From: Deltaproteobacteria bacterium
Lineage (GTDB): Bacteria; Desulfobacterota; DSM-4660; Desulfatiglandales; HGW-15
DNA: 5,600 nt
NCBI GenBank assembly: GCA_016926135.1
Contig: JAFGPH010000236.1
Coordinates: 1 to 5,600, forward strand
Reading direction: 5' to 3'
The notes under the pieces were generated by a model. The model was not told the DNA's origin. It did no database searches and saw nothing but the letters and a program-made list of their open reading frames with translations. The translations under genes and the position numbers were made by a program. Positions within the stretch are counted from its first letter, which is position 1. The number at the start of each line of letters is the position of its first letter. This document shows, in pieces, positions 4,832 to 5,600 of the stretch.

Positions 4832-5600
4832 TCACTCATTCATGCAGGCCTTCACAAAACCATAAAACAGGGGAGCGGGGACATCCATCCTGGACTTGAG
4901 TTCCGGGTGGGCCTGGGTTGCCACAAAGAACCTGTGTTCGGGCAACTCGATGAATTCCACCAGCCTCCCGTCCCTGGAAATCCCTGAGAAGACCATGCCC
5001 CTTTCCTGGATGACCCGATGGTATTCGGGGTTCACTTCATACCTGTGTCGATGTCTCTCCGAGACCTCGGTGGCCCGGTAGAGGGCGTGCACCACGCTCC
5101 CTTGCTTCAGCACGGCGGGATAGGCGCCCAGTCTCATGGTGCCGCCCTTTTCGCTGATCATCTTCTGCTCCGGCAGGATGTCGATCACGGGATGGGGCGT
5201 ATCGGGGTCCATCTCCGTAGAATTGGCGTTCGAAAGGCCGCAGACGTTCCTGCCGAACTCGATCACCGCAAGCTGCAGTCCCAGGCAGAGCCCCAGGAAC
5301 GGGATATTCCGTTCCCGGGCTCCTCGAATCACCTCGATCTTGCCCTCCGTGCCCCTGTGTCCGAAACCTCCCGGCACGATCACACCGTCCACACCGTTCA
5401 GGAAGGAAGTATCCTTTAGGTCCGTAGTCTCCACCCACTCCAGGTTGATTCGGCACCGCAGGTGTGCGGCGCAGTGATGAAAGGATTCGACGATGGATGC
5501 GTAGGAGTCCACGAGTTTGGTGTACTTCCCGCACATGGCCACGGTGATCTCCCTTTCCGGACTGCGGATGTTGTCGATCAGTTCCTTCCATCTCCTCAGA
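4832..5600 (-). CDS. pyrG: CTP synthase, C-terminal glutamine amidotransferase part (5' part outside window)
   Basis: CTP synthase makes CTP from UTP, ATP and glutamine-derived ammonia in the cytoplasm. The window holds about the last 255 of the usual roughly 540 residues. The open frame continues past the GTG at 5542 to the window edge, reading LRRWKELIDNIRSPE before VAMCGKYTKLVDSY, the family's linker into the class I glutaminase domain. The glutaminase is complete: the PGGFGHRG oxyanion region, nucleophile Cys in GLCLGLQ (codon at 5285-5287), the STEMDPDTPHPVID and RHRYEVNP signatures, and His/Glu of the triad in AHPEL. The synthetase domain, start and promoter lie to the right. Its TGA at 4832-4834 overlaps the ribosome binding site of the downstream zinc-ribbon gene. 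Assignment is secure. Confidence 0.97.
   Translation of the reverse strand, partial: LRRWKELIDNIRSPEREITVAMCGKYTKLVDSYASIVESFHHCAAHLRCRINLEWVETTDLKDTSFLNGVDGVIVPGGFGHRGTEGKIEVIRGARERNIPFLGLCLGLQLAVIEFGRNVCGLSNANSTEMDPDTPHPVIDILPEQKMISEKGGTMRLGAYPAVLKQGSVVHALYRATEVSERHRHRYEVNPEYHRVIQERGMVFSGISRDGRLVEFIELPEHRFFVATQAHPELKSRMDVPAPLFYGFVKACMNE

Noticed and set aside
1..5600. CRISPR arrays, insertion-sequence ends or toxin-antitoxin pairs
   Set aside because: No regularly spaced long repeats, terminal inverted repeats with transposase, or small paired toxin-antitoxin genes are visible.

Overview
The window reads as a stretch of bacterial chromosome, GC-rich and densely coded, with a mobile-element edge at its left end. 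The CTP synthase, orotate phosphoribosyltransferase and L7/L12-like proteins look bacterial. The mix of housekeeping genes with GC-rich spacer repeats would fit a Desulfobacterota (former Deltaproteobacteria)-type genome, but nothing in the window fixes the phylum.

Layout. (1) 1-597, plus strand: the C-terminal part of a tyrosine recombinase with a complete catalytic set. It ends 55 bp from the 3' end of a tRNA-Pro(CGG) gene at 653-729 on the minus strand. This is the classic arrangement of an element integrated into a tRNA 3' end, so the foreign DNA should extend leftwards from about 653. (2) 730-1046: a non-coding, repeat-rich spacer with three consecutive inverted repeats, a small 8-bp tandem repeat and a possible tRNA promoter. 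(3) 1047-3400, minus strand: a tight three-gene operon, read pyrE (orotate phosphoribosyltransferase), then a diadenylate cyclase (c-di-AMP synthase) with an N-terminal pyruvate-kinase-C-like domain, then a NUDIX hydrolase of the CoA-pyrophosphatase type. A good sigma70-type promoter lies so close to the pyrE ATG that the transcript should be leaderless or nearly so. (4) 3401-3662: a divergent intergenic region with one promoter for each direction and a three-unit 10-bp repeat. (5) 3663-3920, plus strand: a small free-standing EF-Tu domain-2-like protein. It converges on and overlaps the next gene. (6) 3902-5600, minus strand: a second operon, read pyrG (CTP synthase, 5' part outside the window), then a small L7/L12-C-terminal-like/zinc-ribbon protein, then a 179-residue protein of unknown function.

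Functionally, the chromosomal part centres on pyrimidine nucleotide synthesis (pyrE and pyrG), with a second-messenger synthase and a nucleotide-cleaving NUDIX enzyme sharing the pyrE transcript. The most interesting points are the archaeal-type (DacZ/CdaZ-like) architecture of the diadenylate cyclase with a variant RHR motif, its operon with pyrE and NUDIX, the apparently leaderless pyrE promoter set within an inverted repeat, and the uncharacterised L7/L12-like zinc-ribbon protein translationally coupled to pyrG. I found no CRISPR array, no insertion-sequence ends and no convincing intrinsic terminator.
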